From NCBI GenBank assembly GCA_001643675.2, contig LSRY02000037.1, positions 864,501 through 928,500 on the forward strand: a DNA stretch of 64,000 nucleotides, written 5' to 3'. A model generated the notes under the pieces. That model was given only the letters and a program-made list of their open reading frames with translations. It made no database searches and had not been told where the DNA came from. The position numbers and the translations under genes are program-made. This DNA comes from Monocercomonoides exilis. Taxonomy: Eukaryota > Preaxostyla > Oxymonadida > Polymastigidae. Every line of letters begins with the position of its first letter. Within the stretch, counting starts at the first letter, position 1. Below are positions 34,851 through 44,962 of this stretch, in pieces.

Positions 34851-36300
34851 CACCCCTCACAGAACTCGACTGCTCACTCACTTCGCTCTTCTCCTCTGCG
34901 ATTTCAACGAACGATGCAAGCAACGTGAGCAGGCGCTTGTTGACAAAGTTGAGCGGGGAATGTGCCATGTTATTCTCTTTCTTTCCTTTGCATTTCTTTC
35001 CTGTTCAATCAACAGTATCAGTTCACGTTGTAACCTCGTCTGGTTCATCAGGCCTGTGAAGAAAGAGCGCAATGGAAGCATCACAAACTTGACAAAAAAA
35101 CAGAAATATCACCTGGCTGATGATCACCATCGTTCGGTTCATTTTCTCCGCTTCGCCGATTTCGACCTCTGTCTGTGCGCGAATCAGCTGCGTGTGGATT
35201 TCCGAGCCTTCGGTGAGGTCGTTACTGGCGATGCTGAACAACTGCAAGAACTGCGCATTGCTCGAAATGACATAGGCAATGCTGATATTAAAGAGAGATA
35301 CAGGCAGTCACAGAGAAAAATATGGATCAAACCATCAAGGCCAGCAAACCGGTGCATCATCAGCACATTTCTGTCTGGTCTCTCTTCATATTTCGTGCGG
35401 TTCTTCAGCAAACAAAGGTGTTTTCAAAACCATCAGTACATCCATAGATGGAAGCGATCCTTCCAGCACAGTCGTCTTCAGCCCTGCAATTGTAGCATCT
35501 TGTGCAATCTCCTTCACCACCACCCCCTTTTCCGCCTCTTCGCTTCGGACTTTGCTGCGGATGCAGACTGAGCTGTATCTGAGGTGGTCGTCAGTGTTGA
35601 GGTAGTCCATCACTGCCCACGCCAGCAGCTTCTGCAGCTTCTCCTTGCTGTTAATCAGGTGGCACAGGTCTCTGCTAACTGGAGATGCTCCCTTGGAATC
35701 AACAACATTTGTGATTAGGGCTGGGCTGTTGGGAAAGACAAGCTGCATTGCGTAGTAATTGAGCTGCATGATCTGCACGTGGCGGATCGATGACAAGATG
35801 AGCTGATTTCTTTACTGTCCAATTTACATGAATAATAAAAAGCAGAATATCATCATGCACGTTATCAAATAGGCCACACACACACCCACACACAATCTCC
35901 ACTGTCAGCTGCAGCACCGCGCGGACGCTGATGAACGAGGGAAACTTTCTCGCCTTCGTCTGCAGCTCTGCCACAGCGTGCATCACGTTCGACTGCCGCT
36001 CATTCCACTCCCTCTCTGTGCGCACATGCACATTCAGCACTGCCACATCCACATGCGCTGCGCCAGCGACTGAGGGTGAAGGAGGCGTCGGCGGCACATC
36101 CAGCGCTAAGGCACGGGCTGTCTGGTGGCTGTCGACATTCGCTTCGCCTTCGGCTTTGTCTGACTGATACAACCGATCATCGCCTCCTCCTCCTCCTCCT
36201 CCTCTTCTTCTTCTTCTTCTTCTTCTTCTTCTTCTTCTTCTTCTTCTTCTTCTTCTTCTTCTTCTTCTTCTTCTTCTTCTTCTCGTGCTCCGTGATAGCG
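34851..36300 (-). CDS. Multi-exon helical protein locus, function unknown; exon limits approximate
   Basis: Minus-strand coding pieces line up as exons. One (about 36172-35890) reads TEREWNERQSNVMHAVAELQ then FPSFISVRAVLQLTVE. A second starts after an acceptor near 35800 (LILSSIRHVQIMQLNYYAMQ, then FPNSPALITNVVDSKG, ending near 35430). A third (about 35250-35115) reads FLQLFSIASNDLTEGSEIHT, then AEKMNRTMVIISQ. A last piece is near 34968-34868 (SPLNFVNKRLLTLLASFVEI). The helices, Leu-rich pattern and 'LL..L' spacing suggest an armadillo/HEAT-like solenoid, but I cannot name a family. Its Ala-rich N-terminal part resembles the loci at 18847-21917 and 42947-44430 in style. The N-terminus is bounded by the trinucleotide tract at 36182-36281. 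Confidence 0.45.
36182..36281. repeat. (CCT)n then (CTT)n trinucleotide repeat, about 100 bp
   Basis: Seven CCT units followed by about 25 CTT units. On the minus strand, in the frame of the neighbouring exon, it reads Arg-repeat then Gly-repeat, so it may form the N-terminus of that protein or lie just upstream of it. Confidence 0.9.
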
Positions 36301-36446
36301 ATCTCTCAGACGCTTGTGAAAGAAGAAGATTGAATTCCGTTTTTTCTCTTTTATTCTTTCTTTTCTCTGTCGCCTTCTCCTCTTTCGTTTTCCTTGCAGC
36401 GCTCTTTCGACCCTTCTTCTTCTTCTGATTCGTCCATCCCTTTCAC

Positions 36447-37049
36447 TTAGCCATATCTCACTTTCACTTTGTACCCTTGCTGTCCCTTTTTCCCTCTTCT
36501 CTGCCTTCCTTCCTCACTCTCATCACCTCCTTGTATTATCTCCAGATCAAGCGAAGGCGGCCGTTTCAAATGCTTTCTTTTCCGTTCGTCGTTCCTTCCC
36601 CTCTTCTTCTTGCCCCCTTTTCTTCCCCTTTTAACATGTCTGCCGTCATATGTGGAAGAATCCGACTCATCATCATCTTCCTTTTCCTCTCTGTTTTCAC
36701 TCACACGATGTCTATGTTTAATCACGTGCTCACTTCTGCTTCTGTGCTTCTCTGTCACCCTGTTTCCTCCATATGATTTCATGCTCACATGAGGGATAGA
36801 TCCGTCGTGGCTGACCAACGGCACAAGATCCCCCGAACCCTTCACCTCCGACTGCGCAATCACTCCATTGTTCTGGTCTGCCAGCAAAAGCGCATTCAGT
36901 GCACTCACATTCGCTGCTAACTGCTGCTGAATCTGTTGAATTGTGAACCAGATTTGCAGAAGAACCATCTCTAGCAGAAGTAAATTGTAATGAAAAGACA
37001 GAATTTGTTGCTCTTTTTGCGCTTGCATCTCCTGAATAGCTTGCATCAT
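36447..37049 (-). CDS. Small basic protein with Gln-rich helix and Lys/Arg-rich tail
   Basis: About 200 residues, stop TAA. I use the ATG at 37049 (MMQAIQEMQ); the open frame extends ten codons further upstream without another ATG, so an upstream exon is possible. The N-terminal ~65 residues are an amphipathic Gln-rich helix (QKEQQILSFHYNLLLLEMVL) suited to a coiled coil. A middle region has EKEDDDESDSSTYDG. The C-terminal part is very basic (KRGRKGGKKKRGR, KRKHLKRP) and looks like a nuclear-localisation or nucleic-acid binding tail. Codon use and GC content resemble the neighbouring locus on the same strand, so it could also be a 5' exon of that gene. No family recognised. Confidence 0.5.
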   Translation of the reverse strand: MMQAIQEMQAQKEQQILSFHYNLLLLEMVLLQIWFTIQQIQQQLAANVSALNALLLADQNNGVIAQSEVKGSGDLVPLVSHDGSIPHVSMKSYGGNRVTEKHRSRSEHVIKHRHRVSENREEKEDDDESDSSTYDGRHVKRGRKGGKKKRGRNDERKRKHLKRPPSLDLEIIQGGDESEEGRQRRGKKGQQGYKVKVRYG

Positions 37050-37998
37050 CAACTCACTCAAGCAATGAGCTTCACTCAAAAGCGAACGTGTCTTTATTAA
37101 CAGATCTTATTATGTTCTCGACCATTCTATTACAGATTATCAAAAAAATAAATATGATTGGAAAAATTCAAAAAAACAAATGGACAGACATTTTTTATAA
37201 AAAAAAGGAAAATACCAATTTTGAAAATAAATAGTAAGCTAAAATATAAAAGTGCGGGCTGGCTCTGCTTTCATTAAATGTTTGTATTCATTCTTAACGT
37301 TGAAAAATTTTGATCAATTCAAATTTTTATAAAAAAATCAGAATTTTTGTTTTTAAAAAAAACAATAAATATATAAAATATATAAACCTTGAACATTTTA
37401 TTTATATTAAATTGCAAGATGGTTCAAGAAATGAACTCTTATTCATGGAATATTTGCAATTTTAATTCAGAAAGGATCAAAATAGATATTATTTGTCGAA
37501 TTGAATTCATTTTTTCTTTGAAGGAAGTTTGCATTAGCAAACAAACATTTTCCAGATAATAATTGTTTTTTTATTAAAACCCTGGAAAATTGAATTTTTT
37601 TTGAACAACAATTAAAACTGTATTAAAGGAAACTTGATGTTTTTTTTTTTCCATTTTGTTAAACACTTTGTTTTACTGCTGAAAAAATTACAACTATAAT
37701 AATATAAAATTGTGATCCAAATGCCAAAAAAGACAAAATAATAATTTAAGTATGGTCGCTTATATCAGTATTAAGGTTCATAAAAAAAAAAGTTTTTGGA
37801 GAATTGCTTTTCTGGCTTTTTGTGAAGCCGTGTTCCTTTGTTTTTTTGTGGTTTATTTATTTAGCATATATAAATATCATAGAAGTTTGTGTGATGTTAC
37901 TTCAATTATTTTGACAAGTATTTTAATCGATAATTTTTCTTTTGTAATTTGTTGCTGTGAACGCGAAAAACATATTGATTGCATTTTTACTTGTCAGA
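37050..37998. other. AT-rich spacer, no gene recognised
   Basis: Divergent intergenic region between the small basic protein gene (minus) and the helical-family gene (plus). It presumably holds both promoters, but no motif stands out. Confidence 0.5.
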
Positions 37999-39330
37999 AT
38001 GGGACCATCTGTAAGTGAATTTATTAATGAATCATCTGGGAAGCTTCGCGTCGAAAGGTTTTTCGGTTTGTGACATTTTTTCTTTTTCTTATTAAGAACA
38101 ATGATCGATGTAACTATATGATTTGAAGAATTGATTTCGGGCTTACGCAACTTCAATAATACAGATCAGAAGGTAATAATCAAAGAACTAGAATTGGTAA
38201 TGAAAGCAATGGATAAAAATGAACTTGAAGGTGCTTTAACTGTTGGGGTGTTTGAAGAAATTAACAGAATGATTGCGGACAATAAATTAGGATCTTATAA
38301 TTGCTGCCTGTTGATGAAATGCATTGGATATTGGAAAGCAATGAAAAACATAGTGATTTGTAATTTTGGTAAATCTACCTTATGCAAAAGATTTGAGCTG
38401 ATGATTTTCGAAGAAATGAGCAAAAAGGAGGGGAAAAGCGAAAGGCTTCTTATTGACCTTTGTGAATGCTATTATTTGCTTTCTGATGACAATATTAACG
38501 AAAAAATGGCTCCTTCAATCACATCTTGTCTTCTTAAAGTTGCTTCAAATGAGGAGAGAAGCATAAATATACAAAAAGAAGTTGAAATGGCATTACTAGC
38601 TCTGAGTGAAGGCAGCAGGGGAACAGTTTGTCCATATATTTAATATTAATTTTTTATTTATTGATTATTTTTTTCTGGACAGTTGGTGAAAGGTTCACAA
38701 CCTCTTGAAGAGATGATAGATATCATATACCATCACAACGATCATCGCAATCTGACTCAATTAGCATTTCAATCGGCATGGCGATTTATGATAAACAACT
38801 GGCACAGAAATTCAAACTCGCAAATTGTAGTTGTGGCAAGCATGATTTTTTTGACGGTGGTGAAAAGAGAACTGAAAGAACTGATAAAATGCGTTGACTG
38901 GAAGAGAGAAGACGAGGGAAGAGAGAAAATACGATCAGAACCGAAAGCAACACAAATGATAATTCGATGGTTGGATGTTCTTGGGAATTTTTTCATAATG
39001 TGCGACAAATGGGATGACGATTTTAACGAAGTGGTGCGTTTCGTTGTTGAACTATTCAGAACAGCACGAGATAATGAACAAGAAATATCGGAAATGTGCA
39101 CTCATGCTTTGAAAATGCTTGCACGCAGCAAAAATTCAAGCGTCGATATATTTGAAAAATGTGGTGTGAGTGAAATGATTTCACAGGAAATAAATTGCCG
39201 AGATTCGAATGATAAAATAACAGAAAATTGCACAGTAATCCTTTTGCTGATTTCAGCAAAATCGAAAGACAAGGCCGATAACGACACAAAAGTGGAAAAA
39301 AGTGAAGACGGCAGTAAGGAAGACAACTGA
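37999..39330 (+). CDS. Helical-family protein, three exons (402 residues to the first stop)
   Basis: Exons 37999-38065, 38129-38625 and 38683-39330; introns of 63 and 57 nt start GTTTG and end AG. The start ATG gives MGPSVSEF...VERFFELISGL, and the splice phases are the same as in the 40240-41647 paralogue. The protein is helical throughout. Conserved family motifs are the AMDKNELEGALT region, RFELMIFEE, LLIDLCECY, SCLLKVA, QKEVEMALLALS, HRNLTQLAFQSAW and CVDWKRE. I do not recognise the family; a cytoplasmic armadillo-like fold is an inference. The frame stops at TGA 39328-39330, but downstream in the same frame it continues for 40 codons to 39453 and ends SLNISDYFVNV, the family's normal C-terminus. 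Either this copy has a recent nonsense mutation, the stop is read through, or the tail is now dispensable. Confidence 0.75.
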
Positions 39331-39453
39331 AAAGATAAACGAGATCGACTCACGCACAGCTTCACAAGCTGTTACGAAGCATTCGATCATTGTTGCAGAC
39401 AAAACAGCGCTTATTTATCGTTGAATATTTCTGACTACTTTGTGAATGTTTGA

Positions 39454-40195
39454 GGAATATCAATGTTTTGCGCTTTGTTACTCTAATTTTTTTATTTTTT
39501 CTTTATTTTCTATGATTTTCTATTTTTTTTTTATTTCATCACATCCCAATTCGATAAACATTTGAGAGTTTTTGAGCAATTTTCGAGAAGGCTGTTTTTC
39601 CTTTATGAAATATTAAAAGACAACAAAATAGACATTTTTGACAGATATGTGTCATTCCATTGAATTCAACAATCACACAAATTTCAATTGTCACTTTGAT
39701 TGTTGAGTAAAGTGTATGTTCATTTGTTCTTTCCTCTTATAGATCGATCTTTATTCCTTTGTAACATCATCTTAATAAAACAAAGCATTAAAACACAAAA
39801 GAACTTCAGAAGAAAGAAGTCGGGGAAGAATGAGATTCAGACTGTAATTATTAACTTTTAGAAATAAAAATCGAAATTCTCATCCTTCAAACTAAAGGAA
39901 CAGAGAAAACTGAAAATAAATGGCAGTATTGGAAAAGTGTTCTATTTGTAAGGAGTCATACCAAAATTCAGAATTCCTAGTTTTTCTTTTTCCAAATATT
40001 GTTCCACCCATCATTTTTGAATCTTTTTCTTTAAACATTAATTATTCATAAATTTTTTGTGTAATAACGTTGGCTTATCATAAAATGAAAGCAGGAAAAC
40101 AGGAGCAAATGTTTTTTTTTTTTCTAAATTTTGTGAAATGAAAGCATACAAGAAAGTTAGTTAGCAAGCAAGCAAGTAAGAAAGCAAGCAAACAA

Positions 40196-40230
<35 letters not shown>

Positions 40231-40239
40231 GCATATTAT
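39454..40239. other. Spacer between convergent genes, with tetranucleotide repeats
   Basis: No gene. At 40164-40191 lies an (AAGC)n-like tract and at 40194-40230 an (AAAT)n tract of about nine units, directly before the 3' end of the minus-strand gene. Confidence 0.6.
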
Positions 40240-41647
40240 TCAGAAGTAAACAAAGTAATTTTCGACATTTTGAACCAATACATAATAGCATGTCCCATAT
40301 TCAATATAATGATTCAATCCTATGATGAAATCTTCATATCCTTCTTCTTCCATCTTTTCAAATATTTTTCTCTTCAACTCAAATCTTTTCGCTTCATTGG
40401 CTTCGTCATCTGTCTTTTCTTTCAATCTTTCACAAATACGTTTGAAATACAGCAAATAATCTTTAGCCGATCGACTTTTCACTTCAAATTGGACGAACGC
40501 CTCCAAAACAGCTTCAACTGCTCCGCCTTTCAACAATTCTTCACTTTTCACAGCTTCATTTTCTGTTGCTGCTACAAATACACAAATGCACTGATCGCAA
40601 ATTTCACTGGAGTTGTCGTTAACAGCTCTGAATATGTTCACAACGCTGCTTACAAGTTCAACTGATTCATCGTTCCACAATTTGCATATGCAAAAATAAG
40701 GTCTCAATGTTCGAATCCATCTCAATAAAATATATTCTTCTTCCCTTTCTCTCTCTCGTTTATTTCCTTCTTTTCTTTTCCAATCCACAGTTTTTGCGAG
40801 CTCTTCTATTTCTCTCGCAGCCTCTCTTGCAAAATGCAGCTTGTTCGCAATCACTTCTTCCAAATTTCTATCTTTGATAAATCTTTTAATTAAAAAATCC
40901 CAAGCAGACTGATAGGTAAGTTGAGTGAGGTTGTGATGCTCCTTATGATATTCGATGATCTCTTTGATTTCATTCAAATATAGTTTTTGCTCTATTTCCT
41001 TTAAAAAAAGAGAGAAAGAAATAATAAATAATATATATAAGTAGCAGAAAGTGCTCAAACAATAAATTCATGAATGTTGCTCAAAGCCAGAAAAGCAATC
41101 TCCACTTCTTTTCGTGTTTCCTCGTTTTTCTCCTTATTAAAGGCCACTTTCAAAAGACATGATGCACAAATTGGAAGCAATTTCGCTGAAAGGTTGAAAC
41201 TTAGCGCTTGATAGCATTTACAAAGATCAAAAAGAAGCTTTTCATTCATTCCTTCTTCCTTCATTTCTTCTTCAATAATCATCTTCTCAAATCTTTCACT
41301 CAATGAAGAATCATCAAAGCCATAATTCCACGGAAATTTCAATGTCCTGTTATACCCCAAGTGATTTAGAAGCAAAACGGCATTTTCCAAAGGCATTTTC
41401 TTTTCTTCAATCATTTTGTCTATGCTATTGAATAGTTCTTCGGTGAAGGCAGATTCGAATTCTTCTCTGTCCATCTCCTCCATTAGTCCATGTAATTCTT
41501 CAATTTCATGTTTCTGCTCACTTTCAGTGGAATGTTCAAGCTTAGAAAACAATTCTTCAAAGAAAAAAAAAAAACGATCATCAAAAAATTCGCATGCAAC
41601 ATTAAATGCAAACCAGTGAATCTTTCAGTTGCATTCTTTGCCTGCAT
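40240..41647 (-). CDS. Helical-family protein, three exons (428 residues), intact
   Basis: Join of 41614-41647, 41061-41554 and 40240-40998 on the minus strand; introns of 59 and 62 nt begin GTTTGC and GTTTGAG and end AG. Exon 1 (34 nt) encodes MQAKNATERFT and is preceded in frame by a stop. The product is fully helical, with acidic N-terminal helices (EQKHEIEELHGLMEEMDREE), RFEKMIIEEE, LLFDLCKCY, SCLLKVAFNKE, HHNLTQLTYQSAWDFLI, VDWKRKE, LLRWIRTLRPYFCICKLWND, a GGAVEAVLEAF helix and FEKMEEEGYEDF near the end. Stop TGA. No signal peptide or membrane segment, so probably cytoplasmic. This is the best reference member of a family with four copies in the window. No known domain recognised; an ARM/HEAT-like solenoid is possible. 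Confidence 0.8.
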
Positions 41648-42946
41648 TGATGAAAACGTATTTCAATCAGATAGCCAAGAATTCAGCCATTCAAATGAAA
41701 AACAGGAAACACAGAAAGAAATGAAAAGCATATTGCAAAAAATTTGAAACAGCCATGAAAATATAAGATCTTATACCATTCAATGTTTTTAGTGTTTTTG
41801 ACAAAGAATTGAAAAGAATACAAACTTTATCTTATTTGATTTGTTGTTATGGATTCAATGATCAAAAACTTTTTCGTATTGTGTTGAAGATTGCTAAAAA
41901 CATAAGAACAGTGAATGAATCTGTATTTCGGAATAAGAAATATTTTTTCCTGTTATGATAGCTGGAAATGGTGGAGATACAATGATTTTCTAGTTCTGTT
42001 TGATGACTTTAGATAATTGGACGACCAAGGGGAATACAACAATTTTATCAATAACACAAAAAGATGCTCTGTACGCAATTTTTATTGTTCTATTGATTGT
42101 GAAGATATTTCCGTCTGTATCCTTTCGAAAGTGCAGGAATATGAGTTATTGCTGAAATGGCCAATCTCCGCTTTAGAGAGCAAAACATTGAGAATGGGGA
42201 TGTTATGAAATTTTATTTTGGAGAGCAGATTTTCATGAACATGGATTGCAATAGAACTTAATTTTCATTTGAATATATGATTAAAAAGCATTTAACTGTT
42301 ATTTTATTGAATGAAGACAAAAGAGGAAAGAATTCTATGAAATTTTGGTTTGCATAATATTAAATAACACATTGGAACATAGGTAGGTGAAGCAATTTGT
42401 GATATGTTTGTGCAAGGAAAGTGATTGGCCACGCGGAAAGCGGAATACTAATAACGAAAAAAGACCAAGAAATGAATACAAAGCAATGTGATTGGAATAT
42501 GGTTCAAGTATTGTTACGCAGCTATCTTCTGCTTTGGCAGTCAATAAGACGTGCCTGCGTTTTTTGAAATATGTTTTCAGCGAAGCACAGTCGTTTTTTC
42601 ATCATGCTGTTGGAACAGGGGAAATGAAGGCCAACAGATTCTGCTCCAGCTCATGCCTTTGAAAGGACAATCAAACTTGAGAGGATTGCTTCAATCATCA
42701 TCCATCTGGTGTGTTTATTGGATTTGATAAAGGAGCAGACAGAAGTCTTGGAACTTCAGCAACAGACACAAAGTTGCAGACAGAACTCGAAGAAGTCAGA
42801 GGCCGAGCAGAAATTGAACGCGCACAATCAGAGGAGGGAGCGTGCACATGTAAAGCAGCAGTACCAGATAAGCGCGGAAGGAGGTTGTTTCCAGACTCTA
42901 TTTTGATGCCTTGAAGCTAAAAATATAACATTCACAGGAACACCAA
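41648..42946. other. Upstream region of the 40240-41647 gene, with a duplicated block; then spacer
   Basis: 41760-42260 aligns with about 17540-18060 upstream of the pseudogene at 13326-17418, best around 42090-42195. The rest to 42946 has no recognised gene. A short plus-strand frame near 42711-42914 looks like charged coiled coil (TKLQTELEEVRGRAEIERAQ) and may be an exon fragment. Confidence 0.45.
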
Positions 42947-43564
42947 CTACACTGCCCACGACTCCCACTCGTCTTCAAACGCACAATACGAAACACGAAA
43001 CACCCCAATCATCCCTTTCCCGTGGCACACTTGCCCAATCGCATACGTTGCATCCCACAGAGCCATCGACAGCATACTTTCCTGAGGCACAACCGCCCCA
43101 ATCGCAACAAACTCATCCACAATCTCACTCTGCCTGTCCGAGCTCAATTGCAACGACACTCCATCCGATGCCAAACACCCACCCACGCCCACACCCACTT
43201 CTCTTCTCTTCTCTCTCCTCCCAAACAGCCTCTCCCCAATAAACGTGATGCTCATTGTCCCGTCCGGCTGTGTCATCCCTTCCACAACTGGCTTCCCCAC
43301 AATCCGCTCCCGCTCGGCACACAGCTCCACCAGCTCCCCCGTCACAGTCATCGTCACCAGATAGTCCCGCCAGCTCCCACACACACTCTCGTTAACCAGC
43401 TTCAAACACTCCAGATGCCCAGGAGCAATCAGAAGCGATTCCACATCCAGAATCTGCCCTTCTTCCTTTTCCTCTTCCTCTTCCTTTTCCTCTTCCTTCT
43501 CCAAATCAATCGTGCTACCTTTTCCCACTGACTCCTCATTCATCTCCAAACCATTCGCAGACAT
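42947..43564 (-). CDS. 205-residue piece of a multi-exon gene, function unknown
   Basis: Opens with ATG at 43564 (MSANGLEMNEE), a Glu/Lys-rich run (residues 20-38), then a compact globular-looking part: WRDYLVTMTVTGELVELC, TMSITFIGERLFGRREKRR, GCLASDGVSLQLSSDRQ, SMLSMALWDATYAIGQVCHG, GVFRVSYCAFEDEWESW. The alternating beta-like strands could be a SPRY/B30.2-like or other beta-sandwich domain, but I cannot support a name. Stop TAG at 42947-42949. The sequence upstream (43565-44430, same strand) also shows coding character and is described separately. The two are probably one gene, in which case the ATG used here may be internal. Confidence 0.5.
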   Translation of the reverse strand: MSANGLEMNEESVGKGSTIDLEKEEEKEEEEEKEEGQILDVESLLIAPGHLECLKLVNESVCGSWRDYLVTMTVTGELVELCAERERIVGKPVVEGMTQPDGTMSITFIGERLFGRREKRREVGVGVGGCLASDGVSLQLSSDRQSEIVDEFVAIGAVVPQESMLSMALWDATYAIGQVCHGKGMIGVFRVSYCAFEDEWESWAV

Positions 43565-44430
43565 TTACACCTGGTCCTCATCTTTTCCCACTCCATCTGT
43601 ACATCAATCTGAAGTTACATTCAAATGACACATCTGCTGCTTTTACCGCAGCCTCACTCTCCTCTGCTCCTGAAATCTCCTGTTGAATGCCATTGGATGG
43701 AGAAGAATTGCACACTTCAGGTTCCACTTAATGCTGTTTGTCTGTATCCGCCTCAGCATCAGCCTTTACAAACCTCAGCCGACTCAGCCCTAGTGCCTCC
43801 ACAACCATCTGCACCATCGCTTCTTCCAGCTTCCTTTGGTTCTCTTTGATTCTCTCCACAAACTCTCTGTGCGCTGTCGGATACACGCCTTTCTCCTCAT
43901 TCACATCACCTTCCTCTGCTTCTTCCCGCTCCTCCAGCACCGCCAGCACAATCTCCTCAGGCAACAGAACCACATTCTCCATCCTCAGCCCCGCTGCCGA
44001 CAGCCCCTTCTCCACAATCTCCTCCACTTCACACTGCAACACCTCGCCCCGTCACTTTCTCGTCCAGTTTCACCTCCACACGCCTCGACTGTTACGATCG
44101 CCATATTTGCAGTGAAGGGTCAAACAGATCGTAGATCGACGGGAAAGCATTCAATTCTGGCGCTGCAAAGATCCGCTTGATAAACGAATTCGTGCTAACA
44201 GAAAATGGAAGAGACGGAAGCGGGGCGACCAGCGGAACCGAAAGCATCACCGAAAGCGCCACATCTTAGGCACACACGAACAACACCTCTATACAGCACC
44301 TCCAGCCCCACCACAACATATCCATGCAGCGTCTGCAGCGCCCGCGGAGACAACAGCAGCTGCAGCGACAGCTGCATCTGCGGCGCATACGCTCCAGCCA
44401 CCTCAAGCACCACAATCCTCTTTTTGATGA
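43565..44430 (-). CDS. Upstream exons paralogous to the 18847-21917 locus; structure unresolved
   Basis: Minus-strand pieces show coding character. 44413-44330 reads LSLQLLLSPRALQTLHGYVV and EVLYRG; about 44260-44110 reads DVALSVMLSVPL, then FAAPELNAFPSIYDLFDPS. Both match the other locus (YVVARREVLYG; FAEADVNAFPSINDLFDQS). 44042-43728 is a helical piece (EVEEIVEKGLSAAGLRMENV, VERIKENQRKLEEAM). Further reading near 43720-43600 gives SGAEESEAAVKAADVSFEC. Stops between pieces imply introns or decay. Ala- and Leu-rich helices suggest a solenoid or coiled coil. Family unknown. Confidence 0.4.
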
Positions 44431-44485
44431 AATTTTCACAATTGATTTAAATAATTTTTGTTTGATTGCTTATTTCCTTTCATAT

Positions 44486-44740
44486 GGGTGATTATTTTTG
44501 AAATCATAACTTTTTTCAAGGTCCTTATTTTTTAAATATTGTTTGTATTTGGGAAGAGATTTTGTGTTCAAATGCTAAATTCATCACAACTGGTTTTATA
44601 CCAATTCTTTAAAACACTAATAAAGAGGCTAATATCTTTTATTGGTCCTTTCATTTTTCAGTGTTCTTTTTTTGAAATTCGGTTGAAATTTTCGAACCGA
44701 AATTTTTGATTGAAGAAATATGTTTTCAAAAATAATCACA
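44486..44740. mobile_element. Short MITE (about 255 bp), copy 3
   Basis: Same ends as copies 1 and 2 (GGGTGATTATTTTTGAAATC and TTTTCAAAAATAATCAC) with a diverged middle. CATAT occurs on both sides, a possible 5-bp duplication. Confidence 0.7.
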
Positions 44741-44846
44741 CATATATGCAATCATCAATGTTTCATTTTCTTTTCAAGAATTCATTCGATTTCATTAAGG
44801 TTGAAATCAATTGAGACTGAAATTGAGTTGTTTCAGATAGAGATTT

Positions 44847-44925
44847 AATTCGCAATGGAGCGAATCTACAAACGCAAGGAGCAGGTTTGCTCCTCAATAA
44901 TGAGTGTTATTATAAATTATGGGTG
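44847..44925. repeat. Left inverted terminal repeat of DIRS element 2
   Basis: Contains GGAGCAGGTTTGCTCCTCAA, TAATGAGT and TATGGGTGGTTT, matched in inverse orientation at 50682-50751. Confidence 0.75.
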
Positions 44926-44962
44926 GTTTTAGATCAAACTTCGCTAACGAATTTTCTTCTAA

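Noticed and set aside
34380-34853. Poly-Phe, poly-Leu and poly-Lys open frames
   Set aside because: Produced by the GAA-rich tract in each frame. Only the short exon-like piece next to it shows coding character.
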